The notes under the pieces are model-generated. The model was not told where the DNA came from, searched no databases, and worked only from the letters and a program-made list of their open reading frames with translations. A DNA stretch of 64,000 bases, taken from positions 70,035 to 134,034 of the forward strand of contig DBRF01000011.1 of assembly GCA_002305795.1 (NCBI GenBank), in the 5' to 3' direction. This DNA comes from Ruminococcaceae bacterium UBA1375. GTDB lineage: Bacteria > Bacillota > Clostridia > Oscillospirales > Ruminococcaceae. This document shows, piece by piece, positions 33,276-41,650 of this stretch. Position 1 is the first letter of the stretch. Each line of letters starts with the position of its first letter. A program made the translations under genes and the position numbers.

Positions 33276-33608
33276 ATGAGAAAACTGGGCAGAGCAACCG
33301 ACGTCCGTCGGGCCATGCTCCGCGGCCTGGTGACCTATCTGCTGGAAAACGGCAGAATTGAGACCACCGTCAGCCGTGCCAAGGAGGTTCAGGCGATTGC
33401 CGAGAAAATGATTACCCTGGGCAAAACCAACGATCTCCATTCCAAGCGTCAGGCGCTGGCCTACATCACCAAAGAGGGCGTTGTCAAGAAGCTGTTTGAC
33501 GAAATCAGCCCCAAGTATGCCGACGTCAAGGGCGGCTACACCAGAATCGTGAAGATCGGCCCCCGTCGGGGTGACGCCGCTGAAATGGCGATTTTGGAAT
33601 TGGTGTAA
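33276..33608 (+). CDS. rplQ: 50S ribosomal protein L17
   Basis: The 110-aa protein begins MRKLGRATDVRRAMLRGLVTYLL, the L17 signature, with an ETTVSRAKEVQAIAEKMITL middle and the GGYTRIVKIGPRRGDAAEMA end. It is the last gene of the super-operon and is followed by a hairpin and then tRNA-Arg. Confidence 0.97.
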   Translation: MRKLGRATDVRRAMLRGLVTYLLENGRIETTVSRAKEVQAIAEKMITLGKTNDLHSKRQALAYITKEGVVKKLFDEISPKYADVKGGYTRIVKIGPRRGDAAEMAILELV

Positions 33609-33621
33609 TAGTGCTTTTTCA

Positions 33622-33653
33622 GGAAAAGATTGTCTTTCGGGGCAGTCTTTTCC
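33622..33653 (+). terminator. hairpin after rplQ, weak terminator
   Basis: An 11-bp stem GGAAAAGATTG/CAGTCTTTTCC with one G-U pair; only a short T/C-rich tail follows, so read-through into the tRNA gene 7 nt downstream is possible. Confidence 0.5.
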
Positions 33654-33659
33654 TTCCTT

Positions 33660-33736
33660 GTCCCCGTAGCTCAGTTGGATAGAGCGACCGCCTCCTAAGC
33701 GGTAGGCCGGAGGTTCAAATCCTCTCGAGGACGCCA
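33660..33736 (+). tRNA. tRNA-Arg (anticodon CCT)
   Basis: The cloverleaf can be traced: acceptor GTCCCCG pairing with CGAGGAC (one mismatch), D arm GCTC...GAGC, anticodon stem ACCGC/GCGGT with loop CTCCTAA (anticodon CCT, reads AGG), T arm with GGTTCAAATCC, and an encoded CCA. No separate promoter is evident, so it may be made by read-through from rplQ. Confidence 0.93.
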
Positions 33737-33737
33737 G

Positions 33738-33774
33738 AAAGTCTCGATACAGATTGTATCGGGACTTTTTCTTT
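33738..33774 (+). terminator. intrinsic terminator of tRNA-Arg
   Basis: A 12-bp stem AAGTCTCGATAC/GTATCGGGACTT with a 5-nt loop, then TTTCTTTT. Confidence 0.85.
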
Positions 33775-33847
33775 TGGAAAGATTCTTTCTCTGGTTGCAC
33801 GAAAACAGAAGTTGTGTTACACTGAGAAAAAAGAAAGGTGGGGTGTT

Positions 33848-34462
33848 GTGAAACGGTATCTGATCCTTCTTCTGCCGGGGGCACTGTTTCCCTATGTCTT
33901 TCTCTTTTTTCTCTTTGGATTCTTCCGAGGATTTTTATTGGATTGGATTGGAGAAAATCCGCTTTTGCTCTTCCTGTGGCTTGGAATTTGGTTCTTTGTG
34001 TCCCTGTTGGCAAATCTGGCCTTTTTCTTGTTGGCATTGGGAAAGCAATGGGCGGGGAAATCCTTGGCCTTGATCAGCATGGTGCTGAAGCTAATTCAGA
34101 TTCCCGCTTATGTGACCGTCTTTTTGCTGAGTTGCATCTTCGCCATAACCATCTGGCTGTTTGCCTTTGTCATCGTCCTGTTTTTCTTTGACTGCCTGAC
34201 CATTCTCCTCACCGGCTTCATCGGCCTGGCCGCCTCCATCCGGTGTGCCGTAGAAAAGCGGGTTTCCAAGGGCCTCTGCATCGCCAACGGCATCCTGTCC
34301 TTTGTATTTTGCGCCGACGTGGTGCTGGCAATTATCTTTTCCATCAAATCCAGACGGCCGGTCTCACAACAGCCGCTATATTCAAAGGAGGATGGTTATA
34401 CTGTTTCATTGGCGGGGAATACCCCTTCAAATAAAAATTCCAAATTGAGAAAAGGAGAATGA
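33848..34462 (+). CDS. polytopic membrane protein of unknown function
   Basis: The 204-aa protein has about five transmembrane segments (about residues 5-25, 32-60, 70-95, 95-125 and 140-165) with many Phe/Leu, and a hydrophilic C-tail. The start is taken as GTG 33848, after AAGGTGGGG; a longer frame from an upstream ATG lacks a ribosome binding site. Its stop overlaps the region of the next gene's ribosome binding site, so it is likely co-transcribed with the AIM24 gene. No family recognised. Confidence 0.6.
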   Translation: MKRYLILLLPGALFPYVFLFFLFGFFRGFLLDWIGENPLLLFLWLGIWFFVSLLANLAFFLLALGKQWAGKSLALISMVLKLIQIPAYVTVFLLSCIFAITIWLFAFVIVLFFFDCLTILLTGFIGLAASIRCAVEKRVSKGLCIANGILSFVFCADVVLAIIFSIKSRRPVSQQPLYSKEDGYTVSLAGNTPSNKNSKLRKGE

Positions 34463-34464
34463 CC

Positions 34465-35151
34465 ATGCAGTATCAAATTATCGGGGAGCCTATGCCGGTG
34501 GTGGTGTGCACCCTCCAAGCCGGGGAAGCTATGCAGACGGAAAAAGGCTCCATGGTGTGGATGAGCGAAAATATGAGCATGGAAACTAACGCCGGGGGCA
34601 GCGTGGGCAAAGCCTTCAGCCGGATGTTCACCGGGGAGTCCATGTTCCGAAACGTCTACACCGCTATGGGCCAGCAGGGGATGATTGCTTTCGGCTCCAG
34701 CTTTCCCGGCTCCATCCGGGCGCTGGACGTGACCCCCAATGCCCCCATTATCGCCCAGAAATCCGCCTTTCTCTGCGCCGAAATGGGGGTGGAAACCTCC
34801 ATTCAGTTCCAGAAAAAAATCGGCGCTGGGTTCTTTGGCGGAGAAGGCTTTATCATGCAGCGGATTTCCGGCAACGGCAAGGTGTTTTTGGAGATCGACG
34901 GCAGCGCCCAGGAATATTATCTCCAGCCGGGACAGAGCCTGATTATCGACACCAGCCATCTGGTCATGATCGACGCCACCTGCACCCTGTCCATTGAAAC
35001 GGTGAAGGGGTTGAAAAATAAGGTGTTCGGCGGGGAAGGTTTCTTCAACACCAAAGTCACCGGCCCCGGACGGGTCATGGTGCAGACCATGTCGGTGGCG
35101 GGACTGGCCGCTGCGCTGAGCCCCATGATTGCCAAGAGCGGTAATAACTAA
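34465..35151 (+). CDS. AIM24 / TIGR00266 family protein
   Basis: The 228-aa soluble beta-rich protein has the typical pattern GEAMQTEKGSMVWMS, GGSVGKAFSRMFTGESMFRN, GQSLIIDTSHLVMIDAT and VFGGEGFFNTKVTGPGRVMVQT. The family is widespread in bacteria and has a yeast mitochondrial member (Aim24), but its molecular function is unsettled. The in-frame ATG at 34459 is 1 nt from GGAG, whereas ATG 34465 has 7-nt spacing and is preferred. The stop is followed by a hairpin region. Confidence 0.85.
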   Translation: MQYQIIGEPMPVVVCTLQAGEAMQTEKGSMVWMSENMSMETNAGGSVGKAFSRMFTGESMFRNVYTAMGQQGMIAFGSSFPGSIRALDVTPNAPIIAQKSAFLCAEMGVETSIQFQKKIGAGFFGGEGFIMQRISGNGKVFLEIDGSAQEYYLQPGQSLIIDTSHLVMIDATCTLSIETVKGLKNKVFGGEGFFNTKVTGPGRVMVQTMSVAGLAAALSPMIAKSGNN

Positions 35152-35232
35152 TCCTCGTCACATTGGATGGAATCCATGCAGATTGTGGAAAAAGGTTTGG
35201 CGGCTCTGCCTATTATGTAGCGGAGAATTTTC

Positions 35233-35241
35233 TGGTATACT
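35233..35241 (+). promoter_or_regulatory. extended -10 promoter ahead of the DUF2798 gene
   Basis: TGGTATACT (TG-N-TATACT) with a weak -35. A terminator-like hairpin lies between it and the gene. Confidence 0.45.
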
Positions 35242-35255
35242 GTCAATACGACGTG

Positions 35256-35300
35256 CAGTTGGAACAACGATCGCAAAGACGCTGTTCCAACTGTTTTTTT
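35256..35300 (+). terminator. terminator-like hairpin between promoter and DUF2798 gene
   Basis: An 11-bp perfect stem CAGTTGGAACA (35256-35266) and TGTTCCAACTG (35283-35293) followed by seven T. It could end AIM24 read-through, or attenuate the DUF2798 transcript started at about 35248. Confidence 0.7.
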
Positions 35301-35321
35301 ATGTAAAAGGAGGACTTTGTT

Positions 35322-35795
35322 ATGCCGAGAACCAAAGGGCAGGAATTGATTTTTACTATATTGATGGTGTTTGTAATGGTGTACGGAATGATAATTTACA
35401 ATATGTGTTTGGAAACTGGGGGAATGCAGAATAGTCATTTTCTCAATGCCTTCCATGAGATGTGGTTTATGGGACCCATTGCCTTTGTGCTGGACTTCTT
35501 TTTGTACGGCCATCTTTCTAAATGGATCGCCTTTCGCATCATTGACCCTAAGTCCAGCCAGCCCATTCTGATTGTGTTGACCATCTCTGCAGTGACAGTC
35601 TGCCTAATGTGCCCCACCATGAGCCTGGCGGCAACCCTACTGATTAAGCAGCCGGAATGGAGCCGGCTGGCAGTGACCTGGATGGAGACTACCGTCAAGA
35701 ATTTCCCCATGGCCCTCTGCTGGCAGATCTTTTTGGCTGGTCCCCTGGCGCGGAAAATCTTTCGTGTGATCTTCGTGAGGCAAAAGGGAAATTGA
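35322..35795 (+). CDS. DUF2798 family membrane protein
   Basis: The 157-aa protein has four transmembrane helices, the first with TILMVFVMVYGMIIYNM. The N-terminal PRTKGQ and the paired two-helix repeat (residues about 10-65 and 78-150) match DUF2798 proteins, which have no known activity. AAAGGAGG precedes the ATG. It sits alone after a promoter and hairpin and before an AT-rich spacer. Confidence 0.75.
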   Translation: MPRTKGQELIFTILMVFVMVYGMIIYNMCLETGGMQNSHFLNAFHEMWFMGPIAFVLDFFLYGHLSKWIAFRIIDPKSSQPILIVLTISAVTVCLMCPTMSLAATLLIKQPEWSRLAVTWMETTVKNFPMALCWQIFLAGPLARKIFRVIFVRQKGN

Positions 35796-35999
35796 CTTTT
35801 CAATGGCAACGGAAAACTATTGGACGGAATTTGAAAAATCCCGTCCTTTTCTATGGGAATCCTACATATTTATCCTGTTTGAAAGCCGATGGGGAAGAGG
35901 GTTCTGTGCAGGGAAAGACGCTGCCGGTTGCTGTGCTTGATTTCTGTTCTGCACAACCATATTTTTTATTTGTATTCGACAATGTGTATTTGATATTGC

Positions 36000-36028
36000 T
36001 TGCATTTCATTAAGGTTTGGTGTATACT
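36000..36028 (+). promoter_or_regulatory. promoter of the 36077 gene
   Basis: TTGCAT (36000-36005), 17-nt spacer, TATACT (36023-36028), about 50 nt before the start codon. Confidence 0.6.
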
Positions 36029-36076
36029 GAACAACGGCAAGTTTATCTGGAAAAGCAAGGGAATAGAGGGGCGGAT

Positions 36077-38077
36077 ATGGAAAAATCAGTACATTTTACT
36101 CAAAGATATTCCAATAATTTTTTGCTCATTTTTGGCATCGTTGCCTTTGTTTTGACCATTGTAAGATTGGTTTTGGGTCTAATTGTGCCGGTGGGTCTTT
36201 TGACTACTCAAGCCCATGACGATGCCTTGTTGTTTCAGTATGCGGACAATCTATTGAGTTTTAATTGGCTGGGGGATTACAACAGCAAAACTCTGGTAAA
36301 AGGGGTTTCTTATTCCCTTTTCCTGGCACTATGTAATTGGCTTCACCTTCCGTATACATTGGGCCTTGGTTTCATGAATGTAGGGTCCGCTCTTTTGATG
36401 GTGGTTGCCCTGAAAAAGAGATTCCAAAATAAAATTGCCCTTGGCTGCATCTACTTGCTGCTGTTGTATGCGCCTTTTACCTACAGCAGTTTAGTGGGCT
36501 TGCGGGCCTATCGGATGGCCATTGTACCCTTCGCTGTGTTGATTTTATTCGGCTGTTTGGTGGGTCTGTATTTGAGAAAAGAGGAGAGACCCAAATCTCT
36601 GCTCCCTTGGTCCATCGGCGCCGGGATTAGTATGGGCTTTTTCTGGTTTATCCGGGAAGACTCCATTTGGATTCTTCCTTTTGTGGCTGTTGTTTTGCTG
36701 ATTATGGCGATTTGCGTCATAAAAGAGAAGGCCGGAATTGGGACGAAGGTAAAAAAATTGATTTTAACGGTAGTCCCTGTTCTGTTTTTAGTGGCAAGCA
36801 TTTTGGTGGTTTGCTGCATGAATTTTGTCTACTACGGCGTGTTTACCACCAATGACCGTAGTTCCGGCGCATTTGGGAAAATGATGGGGTATCTTTACAG
36901 CATTGAAGACGAAGATGCGTCCGCAGAGGAATGGGTCTCCCATGCCGTTTTGGAATCCGCCATGGACGTCAGCCCGACTCTTGCCTCCATTGAACCTGAA
37001 ATCGAAACCTACTACGCTGCTTGGAGCGGAGGAAATCCCATCAAAGGAGATATTGTTGCTTGGGCATTGCGGGATGCAGCTGAGGCCGCCGGTTATTATC
37101 AAAATGCGGTGGAAACAGAGGCGTTTTTTGCTCAGGTCAACCAGGAGCTGGAACAAGCCTTTGAAGACGGTAGACTGCAAAAGGATAACTCCATTCACTT
37201 TTCCAACAGCGCAGAAGGGATTCAGCTGGAACAAATACCGGATATGTTGTCTCTCAGCATCAAGCAAATGGCAAAAATGAGCTTGTTTTATGATACCGAG
37301 ACGGGAATCCCTTACAGCAACGGCACGTTAAGTCAAATCGGGGCAGCGGAAACCCTGACCCGCACCTCCGCTGTGTATCAGCCGTTGTACCAAATGACAT
37401 TAAACGGAACATTGACTTCCAAAACAGACGGTGCATTTTCGGCAGAAATTTTAGATGAAACCGGAGCTTTACTGCAAGAAATTGCATTGCCGCAGGACGG
37501 CGGAAACAGCTATCATTTTTCGTTGCATTTTGAGAATTTGACCGGTAATCAACTGCAAATCCGTGTTTATCAAAACCAGCAGTTGGTGGATGCGTTTGCA
37601 GCCGATTCTCATGAGACGGATTTGTACTCCTTGCAGCTGGAGAAAACAGAGCAGGTAACGCTGGACCCGCAGCTGGATCAAGTGACCGGAGATATTGAAA
37701 TTTTTGCCGGCATCGGCAATATTTACCGAACAGTCTCTCCCGTTGTAGATATCTTCGCTCTGCTTGGATACATTATGGAAGTAGTTTTCTTGTTCGTGCT
37801 TTGGAAGCAGAAACAACCGGTTTGGCCGGAAGTGGAGCGTTGGCTGATTGTAACCGGCTTTGCCCTCAGTGCATTTGTATTGATTTTCGGCGTGGAGTTT
37901 TTCTGCGGCTGGTTGGATGAAAAGGTGTACATCAGCTTTTATGCTTGCGGCGCCTACGTACTGCTGATGCTGGTAAAGTATCTTTCCATTTATCTGGGAG
38001 TCCAAAGCATATGGAAGATCTGCAAACAAAACAGGGAAAACGGCCGCAAACTAAAAAAGAAAAAACAAAACGCTTGA
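36077..38077 (+). CDS. large polytopic membrane protein, possible GT-C glycosyltransferase
   Basis: The 666-aa protein has roughly eight hydrophobic helices in residues 13-270, a large outside or lumenal soluble part (about 275-550), then three C-terminal helices and a Lys-rich tail. After TM1 there is AHDDALLFQYADNL, an acidic pair in the first outside loop, as in GT-C fold glycosyltransferases that use lipid-linked sugars. The soluble part has a beta-rich stretch (TLTSKTDGAFSAEIL and following). The start ATG 36077 follows GAGGGGCGG. Codons are noticeably more A/T-rich than in neighbours, hinting at transfer. The activity is inferred from topology only. Confidence 0.5.
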   Translation: MEKSVHFTQRYSNNFLLIFGIVAFVLTIVRLVLGLIVPVGLLTTQAHDDALLFQYADNLLSFNWLGDYNSKTLVKGVSYSLFLALCNWLHLPYTLGLGFMNVGSALLMVVALKKRFQNKIALGCIYLLLLYAPFTYSSLVGLRAYRMAIVPFAVLILFGCLVGLYLRKEERPKSLLPWSIGAGISMGFFWFIREDSIWILPFVAVVLLIMAICVIKEKAGIGTKVKKLILTVVPVLFLVASILVVCCMNFVYYGVFTTNDRSSGAFGKMMGYLYSIEDEDASAEEWVSHAVLESAMDVSPTLASIEPEIETYYAAWSGGNPIKGDIVAWALRDAAEAAGYYQNAVETEAFFAQVNQELEQAFEDGRLQKDNSIHFSNSAEGIQLEQIPDMLSLSIKQMAKMSLFYDTETGIPYSNGTLSQIGAAETLTRTSAVYQPLYQMTLNGTLTSKTDGAFSAEILDETGALLQEIALPQDGGNSYHFSLHFENLTGNQLQIRVYQNQQLVDAFAADSHETDLYSLQLEKTEQVTLDPQLDQVTGDIEIFAGIGNIYRTVSPVVDIFALLGYIMEVVFLFVLWKQKQPVWPEVERWLIVTGFALSAFVLIFGVEFFCGWLDEKVYISFYACGAYVLLMLVKYLSIYLGVQSIWKICKQNRENGRKLKKKKQNA

Positions 38078-38243
38078 TTCACCGTGGATAGATAAAGAAA
38101 CGGATCCAACACAGCGGAAATCAGCTTTGTTTGCTGTTTATGTTTTATTTATGGATTTGCGGTATTTTTATTTAGAATCGCAGGATAAAATATCGGCAAA
38201 GCAGGACCCCAAAAGACATTTGTCAACAAACACGCCCTATAAA

Positions 38244-38261
38244 GCCCCGCATCGTTGGGGC
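38244..38261 (+). other. hairpin just upstream of the P-type ATPase ribosome binding site
   Basis: GCCCC and GGGGC flank GCATCGTT, directly before GGAAAGGA. It could influence translation start; no T-run follows. Confidence 0.35.
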
Positions 38262-38281
38262 GGAAAGGAACGATTGTCTAC

Positions 38282-40546
38282 ATGAATGCACAGGAGCCAA
38301 TTACCAAAACAACAGGGCAGATTTTAAAAGACAATATCTGCACCTTGTTTAACCTGTTCAACTTTTTGATTGCGGTTGCCCTGGCCTGCGTGGGGGCCTG
38401 GACCAATCTGTTCTTTATTCTGATTATTATTCTCAATGTGGTCATCGGCATTGCCCAGGAATTAAAGGCCAAAAAGCTGGTGGAGGAACTTTCCCTTCTC
38501 ACCATGCCCATGTGCGACGTCATCCGCCGCCAGCAACAGCTTCACATTTCCATCCAGGAGGTGGAAAAAGGGGATATTCTGCTGTTGGAAAGCGGAAAGC
38601 AGATCTGCGCCGACAGTACGGTGATTTCCGGGGAACTGGAGGTCAACGAATCCCTCCTCACCGGCGAATCCGACCCGGTAATCAAAAAGCCGGGAGATTC
38701 CCTTCTTTCCGGCAGCTCGGTAATCAGCGGCAAGTGCCAGGCGGAAATCATCCATGTGGGGGACGAAAACTACGCTTCCCAGATTGCCAATGAAGTGAAA
38801 AAATTAAAGCAGGTCAATTCTGAACTGCTGCTCTCCATGCGGAAGGTGACCCGCTTTACCAGCTGGTTTATCATCCCCTTGGGCATTCTGCTGTTTTTGG
38901 AAGCCTTTTTCCTTCGGGGAGAAATCATGTACGATGCCGTGGTTTCTACTGCGGCGGGACTGTTGGGAATGCTGCCCAAAGGTTTGGTGCTGTTGATCAG
39001 CATCGGTTTGGCCGCCGGTATTATCCGGCTGTCCAAGCAAAATGTGTTGGTGCAGGATTTATATTCTTTGGAAAACCTGGCCCATGTGGACGTGATCTGC
39101 CTGGATAAAACCGGCACCCTGACCCAGGGCCGGATGCAGGTGGAGCAGGCCATTGTGCTGGATTCCGGTACACCGGTGCCTTTTGAAACCATGATGGGAG
39201 CTTTCCTCTGCAACACCGACGACAATAACGCCACCTTCCAAGCCATGAAGGAATATTTCCAGCCGGTGGAGGGGGTCAACGCTCCTGCGAAGATTCCCTT
39301 CTCTTCGGAACGGAAGTGGAGTGCGGTAACCTTGGACGGCATCGGCACTTTGGTGGTAGGCGCCCCGGAACGGCTCTGCAAGGGCAAGCTGCCGGAGGTG
39401 GTGACCCAGGTGATGAAGGAAGGCAAGCGGGTGCTGCTGTCCGGCTTGACTGATGAAATTGAAAACAAGACTCTGGACCCGGACAAAATCCGCCTGGTAG
39501 CGGCCATTGTCATTACCGACCCGCTGCGGGAAAACGCCGCTTCTTCCATCTCCTACTTCCGCAACCAGGGTGTGGCAGTAAAGGTGATTTCCGGGGATAA
39601 CCCGGTGATGGTGTCCGCCGTAGCAAAACAGGCAGGCATTGAGCATGCGGAAAATTATGTGGATATGTCCATGATCCGGGACGAAGAAATGGACCGGGTG
39701 GTGCAGGAATACACCGTGTTCGGCCGGGTAAGCCCCCAGCAGAAAAAACTGCTGGTCACTGCCATGCAGAAGCAGGGGCACCGGGTGGCTATGACCGGCG
39801 ACGGGGTCAACGACCTGCTGGCCATGAAACAGGCGGACTGCTCCATCGCCGTGGGCCAGGGAAGCGACGCCGCCAAACAGACTGCCCAGCTGGTGCTGAT
39901 TGATTCCGACTTCTCGGTGCTGCGCAGCGTGTTGGCGGAAGGTCGCCGGGTGGTCAATAACATCACCAAGTCCGCCGGGGTGTTCTTTATCAAGACCATC
40001 TACTCGGTGCTGCTCTGTTTGGTGTGCATCATCCTGAATATGGATTTCCCCTTCCTGCCCATTCAGATTACCCTGATTGACCTGGTGATTGAAGGCTATC
40101 CCGCCTTCTTTATTTCCTTCGAGCCCAACGACAAGCGGATTACTGGGCGGTTTTTGCCAACAGCCCTGCGGCTGGCGGCGCCAAACGCCATTGTGATTAC
40201 CTTGTCCTGCATTGCGGTATTCCTGCTGAATTGGCTGGGGGCCATGCCCCTGGACGCCCAGCAGCAGACCCTGTTGATGTATCTGGTAGTAGGCACCATC
40301 GGCATTGCTGCGGTGTGGAAGTCCTGCTGGCCGTTAAACAAGCTCCGCGGCTTTTTGGCCATCACCACTACCATTGGCTTTTATGTGGCGGTGCTGTTGT
40401 TCCACAATCTGCTTCAGCTGGCCCTGCCGGTGAGCACCACCATTTGGATGCTGTTGATTTTCGCAGCGGTTGGAATTTTGCTGGAACGGCTGCTGGCTTT
40501 GCTGATTCGCAAGAAGTTTACCAAACCCTCGCCTTTGGCGGCGTAA
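38282..40546 (+). CDS. cation-translocating P-type ATPase (CtpE-like)
   Basis: The 754-aa pump shows all P-type motifs: actuator TGES (127-130), membrane LPKGL (231-235), phosphorylation site DKTGTLTQG with Asp275, and hinge GDGVND near 506. The membrane motif LPKGL and the overall layout fit the CtpE/Firmicutes subgroup, in which mycobacterial CtpE imports Ca2+; the ion here is not proven. The N-terminus starts directly at the NAQEPITKTTGQILKDN region and lacks the short cation-ATPase N-terminal motif seen in relatives; an upstream in-frame stop at 38240 limits any extension. A terminator follows at 40562. Confidence 0.85.
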   Translation: MNAQEPITKTTGQILKDNICTLFNLFNFLIAVALACVGAWTNLFFILIIILNVVIGIAQELKAKKLVEELSLLTMPMCDVIRRQQQLHISIQEVEKGDILLLESGKQICADSTVISGELEVNESLLTGESDPVIKKPGDSLLSGSSVISGKCQAEIIHVGDENYASQIANEVKKLKQVNSELLLSMRKVTRFTSWFIIPLGILLFLEAFFLRGEIMYDAVVSTAAGLLGMLPKGLVLLISIGLAAGIIRLSKQNVLVQDLYSLENLAHVDVICLDKTGTLTQGRMQVEQAIVLDSGTPVPFETMMGAFLCNTDDNNATFQAMKEYFQPVEGVNAPAKIPFSSERKWSAVTLDGIGTLVVGAPERLCKGKLPEVVTQVMKEGKRVLLSGLTDEIENKTLDPDKIRLVAAIVITDPLRENAASSISYFRNQGVAVKVISGDNPVMVSAVAKQAGIEHAENYVDMSMIRDEEMDRVVQEYTVFGRVSPQQKKLLVTAMQKQGHRVAMTGDGVNDLLAMKQADCSIAVGQGSDAAKQTAQLVLIDSDFSVLRSVLAEGRRVVNNITKSAGVFFIKTIYSVLLCLVCIILNMDFPFLPIQITLIDLVIEGYPAFFISFEPNDKRITGRFLPTALRLAAPNAIVITLSCIAVFLLNWLGAMPLDAQQQTLLMYLVVGTIGIAAVWKSCWPLNKLRGFLAITTTIGFYVAVLLFHNLLQLALPVSTTIWMLLIFAAVGILLERLLALLIRKKFTKPSPLAA

Positions 40547-40561
40547 TATTTTAATATGGAA

Positions 40562-40608
40562 AAGAACGGCACGGTCCTTGTTTGAGGCTGTGCCGTTCTT
40601 GTATTTTA
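40562..40608. terminator. intrinsic terminator after the P-type ATPase gene
   Basis: An 11-bp perfect stem AAGAACGGCAC (40562-40572) and GTGCCGTTCTT (40590-40600), then GTATTTTAT. It may also serve the minus-strand gene ending at 40642. Confidence 0.75.
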
Positions 40609-40641
40609 TCTGCAAAATATTACAAATAGTATTTTCTTGGG

Positions 40642-41490
40642 TTATTTGCTTTGTCTGTCAAAACCATGACAAACTTGTTTGATCCCGCCGATCACGGTTC
40701 CCGCTGCACCGGCAGCCAGCAATGCCCAGAAGGTAATCTTGTTGGCCAAAATCCCGGTGTTGCTCCAATCCATGAGGTTGAAGTAATCCTGCCAAGAGTA
40801 GCCGGTACCGGGATTGTCCCAAATCATGCCCGCCAGCAGCACCGCCGCCAGCACCAGCAGGCTCAGGCCGATTTTCAGCCACCAGTTGGTAGGCAGATAC
40901 CGGCACAGCGCCAGGACTGCAAAATATCCGCCGAAGCAGAGCCCTGCCACCGGATAGGCGATGGCCAGCAGCCAATCTCCACCGGTCTGCCAGGCACAGA
41001 CGGCAAGCAGTAAAAAAGTGGCGGCAGTGACGGCCAGAGAGGTAAACAACAAAGTGTGCTTGCTTTGTTTTGCCAGCAAGAAGGGCAGATTGGTGATGCA
41101 GGCGCCCAGCAGTAAGGCGGAAAACACAATCCAGAACCAGCTCAAGGTGTGGTCCACGGCCAAATTGCAGATGAAGCAGGGAATCAGGGCGCAGAGATAC
41201 CCGCCTGCAAAAAACAGCTGGAACCCCTTCTTCAGCCCCCGCCAGCGCCGGGCTTCCTTTTTTTCTTTCCGGGCCTGGGTGTCGTCGCAGGCGGTGAGGA
41301 ATTCGTGTTCGCTGATGGATAGCAGGCCGCAGATTTTGGAAATCAGGGTAATATCCGGGTAGCTGAGTCCCCGCTCCCATTTGGAAACGGTGCTGTGGTC
41401 CACATACAGCAGTTCTGCCAGCTGCTTTTGGGTGTACCCTGCTGCTAGGCGTTTCTGGGCAATGAATTGGGAAAATTCTTTTTTGTTCAT
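40642..41490 (-). CDS. XRE-family HTH protein with membrane domain
   Basis: In this 282-aa protein residues 5-62 form a Cro/CI-type helix-turn-helix (FIAQKRLAAGYTQKQLAELL, HSTVSKWERGLSYPDI). A charged linker (KEKKEARRWRG) follows, then about six transmembrane segments from residue 88 on. Such HTH-membrane fusions are common in Firmicutes and may link membrane state to transcription; the signal is unknown. Its promoter region holds a CCGGTACCGG palindrome and a GAGGC/GCCTC repeat, possible autoregulatory sites. Confidence 0.82.
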   Translation of the reverse strand: MNKKEFSQFIAQKRLAAGYTQKQLAELLYVDHSTVSKWERGLSYPDITLISKICGLLSISEHEFLTACDDTQARKEKKEARRWRGLKKGFQLFFAGGYLCALIPCFICNLAVDHTLSWFWIVFSALLLGACITNLPFLLAKQSKHTLLFTSLAVTAATFLLLAVCAWQTGGDWLLAIAYPVAGLCFGGYFAVLALCRYLPTNWWLKIGLSLLVLAAVLLAGMIWDNPGTGYSWQDYFNLMDWSNTGILANKITFWALLAAGAAGTVIGGIKQVCHGFDRQSK

Positions 41491-41516
41491 CTAATATCAT
41501 CCTTCACTCAGGTTTT

Positions 41517-41539
41517 CCGGTACCGGAGGCGTTGGCCTC
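41517..41539. promoter_or_regulatory. palindromes upstream of the XRE gene
   Basis: CCGGTACCGG (41517-41526) is a perfect palindrome, and GAGGC-GTTG-GCCTC (41526-41539) an adjoining inverted repeat; both lie between the promoter and the start codon of the HTH gene. Confidence 0.45.
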
Positions 41540-41546
41540 TGCTTTG

Positions 41547-41576
41547 GTTGTACCATGAGCAAGGGGGAAAAGTCAA
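41547..41576 (-). promoter_or_regulatory. promoter of the XRE gene
   Basis: Minus strand TTGACT (41571-41576), 18-nt spacer, TACAAC (41547-41552) with TG-N extension. Confidence 0.5.
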
Positions 41577-41650
41577 GAAATTTACCCTCGACTGTTGCGC
41601 CAGTGGGGAAATTGAGACGGTTGAGAGGAAACCGTCTTCCAAATTACGTT

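Noticed and set aside
33660..33736. tRNA-Arg as the attachment site of an integrated island (33.8-40.5 kb)
   Set aside because: No integrase, no repeat of the tRNA 3' end downstream, and neighbouring genes are of mixed type.
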